DNA of 64,000 bases from Cololabis saira (GCF_033807715.1 NC_084606.1:40405422-40469421), one strand, 5' to 3'; positions 1 to 9,438 are shown, numbered from the stretch's first letter. The notes: a model not told the origin generated them from the letters alone. A program made the numbers and translations.

Positions 1-2520
1 AGGGGGCAAGTCTGCAGCTGGTAGGGGGCAGGTCTGCAGCAGGTAGCGGGCAGGTCTGCATCAGGTAGGGGGCAGGTAGGGGGCAGGTCTGCGGCAGGTA
101 GGGGGCAGGTATGCGGCAGGTCTGCAGCAGGTAGGGGGCAGGTATGGGGCAGGTATGGGGCAGGTCTGCAGCAAGTATGGGGCAGGTGGGGGCCAGGTAT
201 GGGGCAGGTAGGGGGCAGGTCTGCAGCAGGTAAGGGGCAGGTAGGGGACAGGTCTGCAGCAGGTCTGGGGCAGGTCTGCAGCAGGTATGTGGCAGGTCTG
301 CAGCAGGTATGGCGCAGGTAGGGGGCAGGTCTGTAGCAGGTAGGGGGCAGGTCTGCAGCAGGTAGGGGGCAGGTCTGCAGCAGGTATGGGGCAGGTCGGG
401 GACAGGTATGGGGAAGGTCTGCAGCAGGTAGGGGGCAGGTCTGCAGCAGGTATGGGGCAGGGCGGGGGCAGGTCTGCAGCAGGTATGGGGAAGGTATAGG
501 GCAGGTATGGGGCAGATCGGGGGCAGGTATATAGGGCAGGTATGGGGAAGGTCTGCTGCAGGTCGGAGGCAGGTATGGGGAAGGTCTGCTGCAGGTAAGG
601 GGCAGGTATGGGGAAGGTCGGCTGCAGGTCGGGACAGGTATGGGGAAGGTCTGCTGCAGGTATGGGGCAGGTATGCAGCTGGTAGGGGGCAGGTATGGGG
701 AAGGTCTGCTGCAGGTATGGGGAAGGTCTGCAGATAAGGGGCAGGTATGGGGCAGGTCGGGGGCAGGTATGGGTGCAGGTATGGGGAAGGTTTGCTGCAG
801 GTATGGGGAAGGTCTGCAGGTATGGGGAAGGTCTGCTGCAGGTATGGGGCAGGTCGGGGGCAGGTATGGGGAAGGTCTGCTGCAGGTAGGGGGCAGGTAT
901 GGGGCAGCTATAGGACAGGTATGGGGCAGGTCTGCTGCAGGTATGGGGAAGGTCTGCTGCAGGTAAGGGGCAGGTCGGGGGCAGGTAGGGGGCAGGTCTG
1001 CAGCAGGTAGGGGGCAGGTGTGCAGCAGGTCGGGGGCAGGTCTGCAGCAGGTAGGGGGCAGGTCGGGGGCAGGTCGGGGGCAGGTCTGCAGCAGGTATGG
1101 GGCAGGTCGGGGACAGGTATGGGGAAGGTCTGCTGCAGGTAAGGGGCAGGTATGGGGCAGGTCGGGGGCAGGTCTGCAGCAGGTAGGGGCCAGGTATGGG
1201 CAGGTCTGCAGCAGGTAGGGGCCAGGTATGGGCAGGTCTGCAGCAGGTCGGGGGCAGGTCTGCAGCAGGTCGGGGGCAGGTCTGCAGCAGGTATGGGGCA
1301 GGGCGGGGGCAGGTCTGCAGCAGGTATGGGGAAGGTATGGGGCAGATCGGGGCAGGTATAGGGCAGGTATGGGGAAGGTCTGCAGCAGGTCGGGGGCAGG
1401 TAGGGGGTAGGTCTGCTGCAGGTAGGGGGTAGGTCTGCTGCAGGTAAGGGGCAGGTCGGGGGCAGGTATGGGGCAGGTCGGGGCAGGTATGGGGAAGGTC
1501 TGCTGCAGGTATGGGGAAGGTCTGCTGCAGGTCGGGACAGGTATGGGGAAGGTCTGCTGCAGGTATGAGGCAGGTATGCAGCTGGTAGGGGGCAGGTATG
1601 GGGAAGGTCTGCTGCAGGTATGGGGAAGGTCTGCTGCAGGTATAGGGCAGGTATGGGGCAGGTCTGCAGCTGGTAGGGGGCAGGTCTGCAGCAGGTAGCA
1701 GGCAGGTCTGCATCAGGTAGGGGGCAGGTAGGGGGCAGGTAGGGGGCAGGTCTGCGGCAGGTAGGGGGCAGGTATGCGGCAGGTCTGCAGCAGGTAGGGG
1801 GCAGGTATGGGGCAGGTCTGCAGCAAGTATGGGGCAGGTGGGGGCCAGGTATGGGGCAGGTAGGGGGCAGGTCTGCAGCAGGTAAGGGGCAGGTAGGGGA
1901 CAGGTCTGCAGCAGGTCTGGGGCAGGTCTGCAGCAGGTATGTGGCAGGTCTGCAGCAGGTATGGCGCAGGTAGGGGGCAGGTCTGTAGCAGGTAGGGGGC
2001 AGGTCTGCAGCAGGTAGGGGGCAGGTCTGCAGCAGGTAGGGGGCAGGTCTGCAGCAGGTATGGGGCAGGTCGGGGACAGGTATGGGGAAGGTCTGCTGCA
2101 GGTCGGGGGCAGGTCTGCTGCAGGTCGGGGGCAGGTCTGCAGCAGGTCTGGGGCAGGTCTGCAGCAGGTATGTGGCAGGTCTGCAGCAGGTATGGGGCAG
2201 GTAGGGGGCAGGTCTACAGCAGGTAGGGGGCAGGTATGGGGCAGGTAGGGGGCAGGTCTGCAGCAGGTAGGGGGCAGGTCTGCAGCAGGTATGGGGCAGG
2301 TCGGGGACAGGTATGGGGAAGGTCTGCTGCAGGTCGGGGGCAGGTCTGCAGCAGGTCTGGGGCAGGTCTGCAGCAGGTATGTGGCAGGTCTGCAGCAGGT
2401 AGGGGGCAGGTCTACAGCAGGTAGGGGGCAGGTCTGCAGCAGGTAGGGGGCAGGTAGGGAGCAGGTCTGCAGCAGGTAGGGGGCAGGTCTGCAGCAGGTC
2501 GGGGGCAGGTATGGGGCAGC
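1..2520. repeat. 11-bp minisatellite, about 2.5 kb
   Basis: The stretch is a tandem array of 11-bp units. The main variants are GGTAGGGGGCA, GGTATGGGGCA, GGTCGGGGGCA and GGTCTGCAGCA, often alternating as 22-bp pairs. Because 33 bp is three units, stop-free frames arise on both strands and translate to an 11-residue Pro/Cys-rich repeat on the minus strand; this is not a protein gene. There is a higher-order layer: the variant order at 11-400 recurs at about 1663-2050 (offset 1652 bp), and the copies differ by whole 11-bp units. G-runs of 4-5 every 11 bp make the plus strand a G-quadruplex candidate. The array touches the left edge, so its true length is unknown. It begins about 55 bases past the stop codon of the HACD4-like gene. 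Confidence 0.95.
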
Positions 2521-2576
2521 CCGCCACCCCCCCCCCCCCTCTACCCGCCGGGCCAATGCAGGAAGGATCACAGGAG

Positions 2577-2740
2577 TCATAGAACATAATTTTCCGTGGC
2601 CTGAAACTGCAACAGTGGAACGTTCCGCTGGTCCTTACCGAGGGGGAGGACGAGCAAGTAGAACCTCAGGACCGCAGGGACGGAGATGACGTGGGACGCT
2701 GCCGGGGGGGCGGAATCCGCGGCCCGGTACACGGTGGCCC
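2577..2740 (-). CDS. hacd4: HACD4-like gene, last readable coding exon
   Basis: Read on the minus strand, a CTCCCTCAG acceptor precedes GG|GCC ACC GTG TAC, and the frame runs 53 codons to TGA at 2577-2579. It contains VPAVLRFYLLVLPLG, matching the last membrane helix of HACD proteins. An excellent donor (CTCG|GTAAGG) sits at about 2638, so the true tail may instead lie in a further exon outside the window, with the 18 residues up to TGA being intron read-through. The incoming phase needs one base from the preceding exon. Confidence 0.7.
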
Positions 2741-5700
2741 CTGAGGGAGACAGAAACCCCTGAAGGAGACAGAAACCCCTGAAGGAGACAGAAACCCCTG
2801 AAGGAGACAGAAACCCCTGAAGGAGACAGAAACCCCTGAAGGAGACAGAAACCCCTGAGGGAGACAGAAACCCCTGAGGGAGACAGAAACCCCTGAGGGA
2901 GACAGAAACCCCTGAGGGAGACAGAAACCCCTGAGGGAGACAGAAACCCCTGAGGGAGACAGAAACCCCTGAAGGAGACAGAAACCCCTGAAGGAGACAG
3001 ACCCCCTTGAAGAAGACAGAAACCCCTGAAGGAGACAGAACCCCCTGAGGGAGACAGAAACCCCTGAAGGAATGCAGCGCGTGTTTGGAGTGGGTGTGTC
3101 TGTTGAGGGCGTGTCTGTGGAGGATGTGTCTGTGGAGGGCGTGTCGTTAGAGGGCTTGTCTGTGGAGGGCGTGTCTGTGCAGAGTCTCCTGCAGCGACCA
3201 GCAGCTCTGGCAGATACTCCAGACTGGAACACTCACTCCTCACACACTTCCTGTTTATCACCCTGCATGCTCTGCCCGCTCATTTCCTGTGGTGGTTCCA
3301 TGTTGTTCAGCCAGCGTAGCTCCAGGCTCCCCCGCTAAGCAAACTTCAATGTTGGGAATCAACAACCCCAAAACTCATTTACTTTGACTTATATCTTTGC
3401 AGACAGCATTCTTCATTCTCTCTGTCTGTTTTCTCTTGTCCTGCTCTGTCCAGCTGGCCTTCAGCAGGAGGGTCCCCCCTTATGATCCAGGTCCTGGTCC
3501 AGGTTTCTTCGCTCCTAAATGGGAGTTTTTTCTTGCCACTGTTTGGCTTAAGGCCCCACTAGGGGAGTTTTTACCTGCCAGTGTTTATGTAATAATTGCT
3601 CGGGGATCATGTTCTGGATCTCTGGAAAGATCCTACAGACAATTTATGTTGTAATAGACACTATATAAATAAAATTGAATTGAATTAATTGATGATTTGG
3701 CCCAAGAACTGTATCCATGACTGGGTCAGGAGTCTGGATAGGGTCTCCACCAGGTCAATTAATGTTTGAACACATGGCTCCTCAGAGAAATGTTAGATGG
3801 TATGGTTTTAACCTTCTCAAGAGGTGATGATGACGCCTCAGGGCTTAGAGGCATCCAGGATGAACCATCACACGGAGGACCCGTGTGCTGCTTTCAGGTA
3901 AATCAGGCTGCCAGACATGTTTGGAGGAAACAAGCTCTGTTTCCTAATGCCAGGTCCTGTACGGGTCTGAGACATCCAATGCATGAATGAGGGACATCCC
4001 TGTGGGTTCCATGACAACGATGCAAAGCCAGATTCTGGCGTAAAATTCACACAGGGGAGGACATTGCATTTAATTGGGACAAACTCTTCCTTGGGCTTGT
4101 ACATTCAACCACTGTAAGTTCTTAAACTAAACACTTATTTGGAATACTGAGCTTAGCTGCAAGAAAAGCAATAACAAAGAAATGGCTTAAGCCAGACATC
4201 CCATCCATAGATGAATGGTATAATATAATTTATGATATATTTGTGATGGAAAGAATTACTTTCTCAATGAGGCTGCAGCAATCTAAATTCAAAACCATCT
4301 GGGAGCAATGGAAAATGTATATTTCCCTGAAACGCCCTGCTTTTGTTTAATTTTCTTTTCTTTTACCTCTTTTAAACAAGATTTGTTTAAGTATCTATAT
4401 TCTTGTATTACTATAATAGAAAACACCCCATGTTCATGTGTTCTGTTATAACATGTTTTGTGAATGGAAAAAAACAAATTGGAGCACTGTGTTGAAACAA
4501 GCAACTATGCGATAAAGATGTATGTATTGTTGACAAAAAAAAAAAAAAAGAAAACGATGCAAAGCCAGACTCTGGCTCAGTAAAAAGACCTGATGCAGGA
4601 AGAGGAGAGTATAGCTGCTGACTGCAGCCCTAACCGCCCCGCCACTCATACAACTGCACACGTTCTTCACCGGCAAACATTTTTGTGTGTTTTAGGGCTG
4701 AAATTTAAAAATGAAAGTATCTGTCTTCATCCTGTCTGCAAAGAAACTAAATTGTGTTTTGTTTCCCTGATGACCTCAGGTTTCCTAGTGGCATGTGTGG
4801 CGAGTGTGGCGAGTGTGGCGTGCCAACAGCTGATTGGCTGACTCGCTGATTGTCACCTTCACTGGCGGCTGAGATGATGTACACAGGGATCCAGAGGGAG
4901 TAGCGGCTCCACAACATGGCAACGGAGGGTTGATCCAGAACACAGAGCAGCTCATGAGGGTACCTGTCATCACAAAAACACCACTATTATCATTGCCCAA
5001 ACCATAACAAGAGTCACAACAGTGAGGACATCATTACAATGTCTTTTCCACTTCCTCTAACTGTGTCACCTGCAGAGAGATGACTCCAGTCAGATGTCAG
5101 TAATGTCCACCTTTCACAATAACAAAGGTTTTAATGCCTGCCGTCCTCCTGGGGGAGGCGGCTGATGAACTTACTCGGACTTTCCGAGCCTCAGAAATAC
5201 ATGTGACACAGGCTGGCACCAGAACTTGGGGAGAAACCCTGTCCAGCCAATGAAACAGAGCCGTGCAGGCCACGCCCCCAAGAAGATGCCCCCTCCAGAG
5301 CTAAAGCTAAAGCTAGCAGGAACCCAAAGAAGAACCGGATTCTGGGAAGTATACGGTCTGAAGACTTTGTGGACAGATGTCACGAGTCCCTGCCACTGTC
5401 CTGTTTACAGTGATGGTGGACAGGTACTGAACCTTAAAATGTTCCCACTGCAAGCCCTGGTCTGATTCTTATCTGAATCCAATCTTTCTGCTCTATTATG
5501 TTCTTTAATCCACAGGGTTGCTACGGCAACCTTGAGCTTTGTCACAAACATGGAGCTGCCATGCAAAGAGGACGCTCCTCTGTGCTACTTTGTTGCTTCG
5601 AGAGGACAGAAGACACCCAGAACCCCTATTAGGGGTTATAATTATATTAATAATATATTAATATCCCAGTATATTAGGCCCAGCGTTTTAGTTTTTAGCC

Positions 5701-7594
5701 TAGTGTCCACTCCTTATCTTTTAGTGTTTAGAGTTTTTAGTGTTTTCATTTTTTTTATTGCTTGCTTTGAGCCAGTGGCAACAAAATCTTGTTCCACTTG
5801 GACTTTTGGAATGACAAAGTGAACCTTGAACCTATGTCCTCAAAAAGAGCAACAACCCCCCACCTGCCAAGTCCCTACAGAAGACGGAATGAATGCAGAC
5901 ACCAGCTGATCCCCTGACTTCAGCACAAATATATCAACAAAGCTGCACATGTCCTCTGAGGATGAAAAGTTACTGGATTACAAGTTACACATGTTTCTGA
6001 CAGAAGATCCTTTGGTGCTTCAACACCCTCGTAGGATCCGTGGCTGCGTGTTTCCTCACCGTAACAGATCCAGAACGTTCCACAGGAAGAGCTGCACGCA
6101 TACCACGGGTTTACTTTGGAGCTCCTCCAGCACGATGACCACCATCAGCAGAACATTCTTCTCTACAACCTGAGAGGAAGAAAACAGAAACACGACGGGT
6201 GGAATAATAAGGACATCTGTCAAACCAGGCCTGCTCACAGTAGTAATGGATAATAATAACATGTACAATATCTGTCTACCTCATACACATTCTACCTGCT
6301 TTTTTTCACTGTTTTTCTTTCTTTCCCGTACTGCACTACTTTTTATTTTTAATTCCAATGTATCTACTGTTTCTATTTTGTAATTATATATTTTTAACTT
6401 TGTTACCCCTCCCTGCATGTGTGTGTTGAGTGTATGCTGCTGCTGCACAAAGTGAATTTCCCCATAGAGGGAGAAATAAAGGACAATCTATTCTAATCTG
6501 TCGGAGGGGAAGGAGGACACGGACCTGGAAGAAGCGAGGGAGGAGCCTGGCCTTCTCAATCCCATCAGCGATGTGGAAAAGCTCCAGGATGGAGAGCAGC
6601 TGACACAGACTCATGACGAAGCCCACCGAGTAGAAGGTGTCGGCCAAAGCGTCTGCAACGGGAGGAGAAGTCAAACCTGGTGTGGATTAGAACCTGTGAC
6701 GTCTGAGGTTACGTTGTGTCACTTTACCTTTCCCGAACATGAGGAACCTGGCGATGGTGTTGGCCAGGATCCACGAGTGGCCGCAGAACTGCAGCAGGTT
6801 ATAGCAGAAGATGTAGGCGAGCCTGAAGCTGAGCCTGCAGGGCGACAAGAGGGGCCGTTAAGCTCTGCTGAAACAAATGACACAACTTCCTGAGGTGTTT
6901 GTGACATGCCTCTGCATTAACACCATGGATGTCCAAGCCCCCCCTTCTCTCCTCCTCCGTGTTGGTCTCCATGGAAATGTGTTGCAGCTTCCAGCTTCAC
7001 ACAGATCAGATATGCTTCATTCCTAATATTCCCAGATCTCTGTTGTCCCCATCATCACATGAGTCTCATGAACAGCAAACGGCTCAGATGAGCCTCACTG
7101 AAGCCGTCTGCAGCTAGTTTACTCTTCCTCTGCTGTTGTGAACGTTAGATGGTTGTGTTCAATTCAGATACAGGAAATGATCATTATTTGTGGATCATCT
7201 CAAGCACATGGTTCAATCCGTGCTCCTTTAGGAGACGTCAAAGGCCTTGGATGAAGTGCGTCTCAATAAGACGGTAAAGCCCTTTAATTTCAGAAGTTTT
7301 CATCTCTACGTCTCACTCTGAAAAAAGAAGTAACCCCAGGCAGTCTGACTGGGCCCAGCACATCTGCACCACCCCACCCACGAGCCCCGGGCCAGTTTCA
7401 TCCCACCCACGAGCCCCGGGCCAGTTTCATCCCACCCACGAGCCCCGGGCCAGTTTCATCCCACCCACGAGCCCCGGGCCAGTTTCATCCCACCCACGAG
7501 CCCCGGGCCGGTCAGTGAAACTTCAGTCTACAAGCAGCCCCTCATTCCTGAACCCATCCTGAAAACCCCGGCGAGCGCGTGCGAGTACTCACAT
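2577..7594 (-). CDS. hacd4: HACD4-like 3-hydroxyacyl-CoA dehydratase gene (spliced; full span of the coding part)
   Basis: HACD proteins are multi-pass ER membrane enzymes that remove water from 3-hydroxyacyl-CoA in very-long-chain fatty acid elongation. Five coding exons are readable on the minus strand with matching splice phases: 6834-6728, 6652-6525, 6169-6060, 4963-4857 and 2740-2577. Family-like segments appear in order: LLQFCGHSW in the first, ADTFYSVG and LLPRFFQ in the second, FLWNVLDLLR in the third, and RYSLWIPVY in the fourth, followed by the Tyr and Glu seven residues apart that match the family's catalytic pair. The last exon has a P-x-V-L-x-x-Y-L helix. The start codon appears split across the first intron (AT at 7594-7593, G at 6834). 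One small exon between 4857 and 2740 is not resolved. The family call is firm; HACD4 rather than another HACD rests on remembered similarity. Confidence 0.82.
2741..3069 (-). repeat. 19-bp minisatellite made of 3' splice acceptors
   Basis: About 17 tandem copies of a 19-bp unit abut the last HACD4-like exon. In the sense (minus) orientation each unit reads TTTCTGTCTCCTTCAGGGG, which is a pyrimidine tract followed by CAG|GGG. The unit next to the exon supplies the exon's own acceptor. Two variants (CTTCAG and CCTCAG) lie in blocks: GAAGG units at 2757-2850, GAGGG units at 2855-2965, then mixed. The array ends near 3069. Confidence 0.93.
3094..3180. repeat. 15-bp minisatellite
   Basis: About six copies of a 15-bp unit close to GTGTCTGTGGAGGGC lie directly beyond the 19-bp array. 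The unit is a multiple of three, so it is open in several frames. It lies inside the last intron of the HACD4-like gene. Confidence 0.85.
3199..3231 (-). CDS. possible small HACD4-like exon (doubtful)
   Basis: The exon ending at 4857 stops in phase 1 and the exon starting at 2740 opens in phase 1, so a small linking exon is expected. A 33-base segment here has AG before and GT after, fits both phases, and begins V-F-Q-S, similar to the family's I-Y-Q-S. A second family-like string, S-L-E-Y-L-P-E-L, overlaps it but in another frame, as if two bases were missing. The acceptor lacks a pyrimidine tract. Either the exon is damaged, the sequence has an error, or the match is chance. Confidence 0.25.
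3446..3690 (+). mobile_element. L2-type LINE 3' end, truncated
   Basis: This is the 3' tail of the same LINE seen at 15783-16060, 36321-36602 and 57333-57960. It includes the GGAGGGTCCCCCCTTATGAT block, the CTTGCCACTGTTTGGCTTAA block and a terminal AATAAAATTGAATTGAATT. It is inserted in the last intron of the HACD4-like gene, opposite to the gene's sense. Confidence 0.8.
4040..4552 (+). mobile_element. L1-type LINE 3' fragment with target duplication
   Basis: The plus strand encodes the C-terminal end of an L1-type ORF2 (for example KAITKKWLKPDIPSIDEW, then MERITFSMRLQ), then a short 3' UTR and an A-run at about 4535-4549. A 24-bp direct repeat beginning AACGATGCAAAGCCAGA flanks it at 4016-4039 and 4553-4576 with one mismatch. 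That is the expected target-primed insertion scar. It lies in the intron between the 3199 candidate and the 4857-4963 exon. Confidence 0.85.
4857..4963 (-). CDS. hacd4: HACD4-like gene, exon with the catalytic pair
   Basis: The acceptor is GATGACAG|G and the donor is GAAG|GTGACA. The 107 bases enter in phase 2 and leave in phase 1. The segment reads from Y-P-H-E-L-L through L-W-S-R-Y-S-L-W-I-P-V-Y to S-E. In HACD enzymes the Tyr of the L-Y-P motif and a Glu seven residues later are catalytic. Here Y and E keep that spacing, although the Pro after Tyr is Ile. Confidence 0.85.
4964..6059. other. HACD4-like intron, no further gene seen
   Basis: This is the intron between the 6060-6169 and 4857-4963 exons. 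It holds moderately AT-rich unique-looking sequence and a short A/T-rich stretch at 5630-5770. Short open frames at 5171-5383 and 5532-5822 show no recognisable domain. Confidence 0.6.
6060..6169 (-). CDS. hacd4: HACD4-like gene, internal exon
   Basis: The acceptor is TTCCTCTCAG|GTT and the donor is ACG|GTGAGG. The 110 bases start in phase 0 and end with two bases (CG) that complete an Arg codon with the G at 4963. The translation includes EKNVLLMVVIVLEELQSK and FLWNVLDLLR, matching a HACD membrane segment and the following W-N-x-x-D motif. Confidence 0.88.
6285..6500 (+). mobile_element. LINE 3' tail, unassigned family
   Basis: The sequence has a T-rich stretch, then GAATTTCCCC, an AATAAA and a terminal ATTCTAATCT. 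This is the layout of common fish LINE 3' ends and resembles the tail at 12105-12441. It lies in the intron between two HACD4-like exons. No coding part is left. Confidence 0.5.
6525..6652 (-). CDS. hacd4: HACD4-like gene, internal exon
   Basis: The acceptor is CGTTGCAG|AC and the donor is TTCCAG|GTCCGT (weak). The 128 bases enter in phase 1, completing Asp with the G at 6728, and end in phase 0. The translation carries ADTFYSVGFVMSLCQ, ILELFHI and ARLLPRFFQ, the most family-typical stretch in the gene. Confidence 0.9.
6728..6834 (-). CDS. hacd4: HACD4-like gene, first mostly coding exon
   Basis: The acceptor is GCCCTGCAG|G and the donor is AAAG|GTAAAG. It reads LSFRLAYIFCYNLLQFCGHSW and ends FLMFGK. 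It enters in phase 2, needing two bases from upstream; AT at 7594-7593 supplies them and makes ATG. The predicted N-terminus is then shorter than I remember for mammalian HACD4. Confidence 0.88.
6835..7592. other. First intron of the HACD4-like gene
   Basis: No coding feature is seen here. It contains the 29-bp tandem array at 7374-7510, listed separately. The remainder looks like ordinary intron sequence. Confidence 0.6.
7374..7510. repeat. 29-bp tandem repeat, about 4.7 copies
   Basis: Near-identical units contain CCACCCACGAGCCCCGGGCC followed by AGTTTCATC. The very low divergence suggests recent expansion. It lies in the first intron of the HACD4-like gene, about 80 bp from the first exon. 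Confidence 0.92.
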
Positions 7595-7640
7595 TCTCCT
7601 GCTAGGCGTCTGCCGAGATCCTGGGAGAGAGGGGTGAGAG
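7593..7640 (-). other. hacd4: HACD4-like first exon: 5' UTR plus first two bases of the start codon
   Basis: Minus-strand sequence ends AGGAGAAT|GTGAGTACT, a near-perfect donor. Its phase fits the exon starting at 6834, giving AT|G as the start codon. No in-frame ATG is seen just upstream. The transcription start cannot be placed; purine-rich and 15-bp repeats lie at 7618-7831. Confidence 0.55.
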
Positions 7641-7694
7641 GAGAGAGAGGGGGGTGAGAGGAGAGAGAGAGGGATGAGAGGAGAGAGAGGAGAG
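7618..7694. repeat. Purine-rich GAGA repeat
   Basis: Irregular GAGAGAGG and GGGGTGAGAGGAGAGAGA units lie on the plus strand just upstream of the HACD4-like first exon. The stretch could sit in the promoter or the 5' UTR. Confidence 0.8.
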
Positions 7695-7734
7695 TTTAAG
7701 GTTCAGGGAGAGCGTGAGGAAGCTCTGCCTCTGT

Positions 7735-7831
7735 TGCAGTCCCCAGATCCTTCGTTGCAGTCCCCGGATCCTCAGTCCCCGGATCCTCAGTCCCCGGTTC
7801 CTCAGTCCCCGGATCCTCAGTCGGATGGGCG
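7735..7831. repeat. 15-bp minisatellite
   Basis: About six copies of a unit near CAGTCCCCGGATCCT are present. It lies upstream of the HACD4-like gene. Confidence 0.88.
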
Positions 7832-8106
7832 CAGGAGCGTCTCCTCTGGCTTCACAGCCGTCACCAGCACCAGCACTCAGGGTTAGCGTCTCCTCTGGCT
7901 GCTTACATCAATTGTCACTCCACTGCAGGAGGAAGTGGAAAAACTGTGAAGCAGACGGCGAGAAGTCCCTCCCCCTTGAAGAAAATTATGAAAAGATTGG
8001 CTGCTTTGAGAGGAGGAGGAGGAGGAGGAGAGGACGAGAGGACGAGAGGAGGAGCAGGACAATGGGAAACACACCTCCTACAGGAATGTGAGGATCAGCC
8101 AGGGCC

Positions 8107-8562
8107 TTTGTGCCTGCAGGAGCATTCAGGAGCATGCAGCAGGAGAATGCAGGAGCATGCAGGCCTGCATGCTCCGGCTGCAGGAGCCTGCAGCCGGAGC
8201 ATGCAGGCCTGCAAGAGCATGCAGGAGCATGCAGGAGGCTGCAGCAGGAGCATGCAGGAGCCTGCAGCAGGAGCATGCAGGAGGCTGCAGCAGGAGCATG
8301 CAGGAGGCTGCAGCAGGAGCATGCAGGAGGCTGCAGCAGGAGCATGCAGGAGGCTGCAGCATGAGCATGCAGGCCTGCAGGAGCATGCAGGAGCCTGCAG
8401 AAGGAGCATGCAGGCCTGCAGGAGCATGCAGGAGCCTGCAGCAGGAGCATGCAGGAGGCTGCAGCAGGAGCATGCAGGAGCCTGCAGCAGGAGCATGCAG
8501 GAGGCTGCAGCAGGAGCATGCAGGAGGCTGCAGCAGGAGCATGCAGGAGGCTGCAGCAGGAG
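8107..8562. repeat. 23-bp minisatellite rich in CTGCAG and GCATGC
   Basis: Tandem units close to CATGCAGGAGGCTGCAGCAGGAG span 456 bp, with shorter variants such as GCATGCAGGCCTGCAGGA. The 23-bp period gives stop-free frames on both strands with a 23-residue repeat, so the long frames here are by-products. The palindromes CTGCAG and GCATGC in each unit could form hairpins. Confidence 0.93.
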
Positions 8563-8666
8563 CCGTGAAGCCGCTGGGGGGCGTCCAGAACGCAATTACT
8601 GGATTCAGGCATAAATAATATACTTCACTTATTTTGGTTGTATGGGATTACTTTTAAAAGAAGGGT

Positions 8667-9438
8667 TTTTTTTTTAACATTCTTTTTATTATACGTTTTC
8701 AAAATGATACATGTCCAGTGCAGTATATAATTTGAAATATGTAGCAGATCCAGAATACATACACAGCAATGATTCCTAAGGTCCTCAGTGAATCCAACAT
8801 TTCAGGCAGTTCCCAGGAACTCCAACACTTTGCCAAATGTTGCTGTAAAAAGGCACCTCTGACCACTAATTCCAGATATCACTCTTTCCAGAGAAATATA
8901 TTCCGCTATCAACGACTTCCACAAATGTGTTGAGGGAGGTTCTTCTTCCACCCACTTAGTCATGATATCCATCCGGCCCAACATAAGCAAAAACTGTAAA
9001 ATGTTTTTATGCCGTTTTAGTGATTCAGGGATACATCCCATAGACATAGTAGTGGGTTTGGCTGTAATTGTTGTTTGATTATCACATTAACCTCATCACA
9101 TACAGTTTGCCAGAAACGTTGAATCTTTTAACATTCCCAAAGACAGTGCAATCTTGTTCCTAAAGTAGTCTTACATTTTTGACAGTTTGGAGAGGTCCCT
9201 GCTGTATATTTACTATACATACTGTATATGGAGATATATAGACATTCTGTAGAATATTATATTGCATTTCTCTGAGTCTGTTGCATATGGATATTTTCGA
9301 AGTTAAGAGTAAAATTTCCTCCCATGTATCACTGTCTATTGTTGTTTACAACTGAGTCTCCCATGATTTCTGTAAGACTGACAGTCTGCCTGTAGTCAAG
9401 TGTTGCAGCTTGGAATAGAATTTTGAGACAAAGGAACT
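8667..9438 (-). mobile_element. 5'-truncated L1-type LINE, 3' end
   Basis: A T-run at 8667-8677 is the poly(A) of a minus-strand insertion. The minus strand encodes a degenerate C-terminal ORF2: a C-Q-K-C-K-T zinc-knuckle-like start, then H-C-L-W-E-C and R-F-W-Q-T-V, one stop, then an open 81-codon stretch (8802-9047) containing IMTKWVEEEPPS and AEYISLERVI. This is the usual end of fish L1/Tx1-group ORF2. It is broken by stops and inactive. Confidence 0.75.

Noticed and set aside
61..2587. Long open frames (839 and 559 codons) and many shorter ones across the 11-bp array
   Set aside because: They follow from an 11-bp period, which gives the same 11-residue repeat in all three frames. There is no domain and no non-repeat coding flank.
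2635..3261. Minus-strand frames of about 200 codons with a 19-residue repeat
   Set aside because: A by-product of the 19-bp array. Only the last part (2577-2740) fits the HACD4-like gene, in a different frame.
7374..7510. CRISPR-like array
   Set aside because: Units are directly contiguous with no unique spacers, and the context is a vertebrate intron.
7946..8618. Repeat-rich proteins on both strands
   Set aside because: The 23-bp period produces stop-free frames on both strands, and the products are pure repeat.
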